Origin: Hymenobacter sp. BT559
Lineage (GTDB): Bacteria > Bacteroidota > Bacteroidia > Cytophagales > Hymenobacteraceae
Assembly: GCF_017571525.1 (NCBI RefSeq)
Contig: NZ_JAGETY010000019.1
Coordinates: forward strand, 29,025 to 93,024
Length of the DNA: 64,000 nucleotides
Direction of reading: 5' to 3'
A program made the translations under genes and the position numbers. Below the pieces are notes generated by a model. The model was given only the letters and a program-made list of their open reading frames with translations. It had not been told where the DNA came from and did no database searches. Of the stretch, positions 62,763 to 64,000 are shown piece after piece. Within the stretch, counting starts at the first letter, position 1. The number at the start of each line of letters is the position of its first letter.

Positions 62763-63254
62763 TTTAGTACGCCGGTCTGGGGTTATGCTGGGCAATGCGG
62801 TGGCTGGCGTAGGGGCGTAGGCAATGCTAGGAGCAGTATTACCATCAGTAAGCGGTCTTAGAATCTGGTCGTCCACAAAGTGCGGCAGGCGCTTGCGCGC
62901 AAAAGCCTGTTAGTCGTGACTGGGAACCTCAAACCACTTGGAAAACAAATCCATCGGAAGTGGTCAACCGTAATGGAAGCGTAACGGCCTGCACTCATTG
63001 CATCATGAAACTGTTTTAAGAAAGCTGTTGCGGTGGAAAGGGTGATGTTGCTGGCGATACCATAAACGCTCGATGCATTAATATAATATTTAACATATTA
63101 ACTATTTGTGGTGATAACAGATTGGTGCCGTGAAAGCACACAACTAAAATTTCGAGCCCTATCTTTGTTGCTTAGACTGATTGAAAAGGCAGCTTTAATA
63201 TAGGGCAAAAAAACTCTTTTACAATTAATCCGCCTCTCTCCGAATAGAATCACT
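62763..63254. other. AT-rich intergenic region before ABC exporter
   Basis: About 490 bases, falling in GC towards the right. No supported gene. A candidate -7 element is at 63160. Confidence 0.5.
63160..63167 (+). promoter_or_regulatory. Candidate -7 element (TAnnTTTG)
   Basis: TATCTTTG, 87 bases before the ABC gene start, fits the Bacteroidota -7 consensus and matches the element before asnB (both read CCCTATCTTTG). No clear -33 element. Confidence 0.45.
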
Positions 63255-64000
63255 ATGGCATCTGGTATTATTAATTATTCTTTGGATAGCATTCGTTTCT
63301 ATCTAACTAATGCTCAAAAAAGAAAAACTATCTGGCTATTTGTATTGACAATTATTTCCTCATTTATGGAAGTAGTTGGATTAGCTTCGTTGGTTCCAGT
63401 GATGCTAGTTGCCGCTGAACCAGGAGGCGTGCAGAAAAGTAAATATTTTGGGCCGGTATACCATGCTATTGGATTTCAGGAAGAATCTCATTTTTTGCTT
63501 TTTCTTATAGCAGTAATATTTGTATTTTTTCTGTTAAAAAGTCTGTTCTCAGTTTGGGTGAACTATATACAAGCACGCTTTACTGCAGAAGTAGGAATAA
63601 GCATTGTAAAAACGCAGCTTGGTAAATACTTAAATTTGCCATTTTGGTATTTTAATGATTTTGGCTCATCAGGTTTAATCAATAGCACATTAGGCGTCCC
63701 TACTGCCTACGTAAGCGGAATTCTGCGAGCGCTGCTCGCATTTTTTTCAGAAATGATTATTGTTTTTGTTATCACTATTGGTATTTTAATCTATAAGCCT
63801 TTGTTGGTTCTTATTTTGACAGTAGTGTTATTACCTGCTGGTATGCTTACATATAGGTTGTTGCGTTCACGCTCTCAAAAGATTGGTAATCGAATCAACG
63901 AATTAAGACCCATTTCATTTGCTATTGTTGGCGATTTATTTAATGGCTTTACGGAATTGAAGTTGGCTAATAAGCAAAAGAGTTTTGAGCAGCGATTGAT
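63255..64000 (+). CDS. ABC exporter, N-terminal membrane domain (runs off right edge)
   Basis: The frame is open from ATG 63255 (MASGIINYSLDSIRFYLTNA) to the right edge: 248 residues with about five hydrophobic segments ('IWLFVLTIISSFMEVVGLAS', 'FLIAVIFVFFLLKSLFSVWV', 'IIVFVITIGILIYKPLLVLI'). The phrases 'ISSFMEVVGLASLVPVM', 'LNLPFWYFNDFGSSGLIN' and 'SFAIVGDLFNGFTELKLANK' are typical of PglK/MsbA-like type IV ABC exporters in polysaccharide clusters, which flip lipid-linked glycans or export products. The nucleotide-binding domain is beyond the window. GC is the lowest of the window, suggesting transferred DNA. Confidence 0.85.
   Translation, partial: MASGIINYSLDSIRFYLTNAQKRKTIWLFVLTIISSFMEVVGLASLVPVMLVAAEPGGVQKSKYFGPVYHAIGFQEESHFLLFLIAVIFVFFLLKSLFSVWVNYIQARFTAEVGISIVKTQLGKYLNLPFWYFNDFGSSGLINSTLGVPTAYVSGILRALLAFFSEMIIVFVITIGILIYKPLLVLILTVVLLPAGMLTYRLLRSRSQKIGNRINELRPISFAIVGDLFNGFTELKLANKQKSFEQRL

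Overview
The window looks like chromosomal DNA from a Hymenobacter-like member of the Bacteroidota (Cytophagales). The case rests on high-GC coding DNA, SusC/SusD proteins, an ECF sigma/FecR pair, type IX secretion (T9SS) type B C-terminal domains with a PorP/SprF partner, a fused CcoN-CcoO oxidase subunit, TAnnTTTG promoter elements and no clear Shine-Dalgarno sequences. No rRNA, tRNA, CRISPR array, prophage or recognisable defence system was seen.

Layout. (1) 1-14.6 kb is a mannose/mannan locus: the end of a probable mannose-6-phosphate isomerase, a DeoR-type repressor and a sugar-porter permease, then a polysaccharide utilisation locus (ECF sigma, FecR anti-sigma, SusC, SusD, SusE-like lipoprotein, GH76 endo-mannanase, divergent GH92 mannosidase). 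The expected flow is capture and cutting of alpha-mannan at the surface, trimming in the periplasm, uptake of mannose and entry into glycolysis. (2) 15-29.3 kb is a micro-aerobic respiration region: a histidine kinase overlapping a response regulator fused to a Crp/Fnr-type DNA-binding module, then the copper ATPase CcoI, CcoS, an FNR-like box, CcoNO, CcoQ, an unknown membrane protein, CcoP, CcoG, FixH, a TauE/SafE-like protein, a universal stress protein and HemF. (3) 29.4-36.2 kb holds a Dabb protein, an exported MetX-like hydrolase, and a PorP/SprF protein next to a 1393-residue repeat adhesin. (4) 36.9-53.5 kb is mostly core and housekeeping: small exported proteins, UvsE, a metallophosphoesterase, RadC, PheT, an M16 protease, a coiled-coil protein with ZapA and RNase Y, an amidase and an acyl-CoA-binding protein. 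(5) 53.7-64 kb is a surface-polysaccharide region (asparagine synthase, UDP-glucose dehydrogenase, UDP-glucuronate decarboxylase, DegT aminotransferase, start of an ABC exporter). It is interrupted by an IS3-family element, a decayed IS3 remnant and an IS5-family element. Base composition drops clearly from about 57.6 kb onwards, most of all after 63 kb.

Points that stand out: the hexamer GCTAGC recurs far above expectation; a phosphorylatable Fnr-like regulator sits beside an FNR-box-bearing oxidase operon; three unrelated exported proteins share a lysine-rich C-terminal tail; pheT carries an in-frame 21-bp tandem repeat; and there are several perfect inverted repeats. All family assignments come from reading the protein sequences by eye; no database search was possible.
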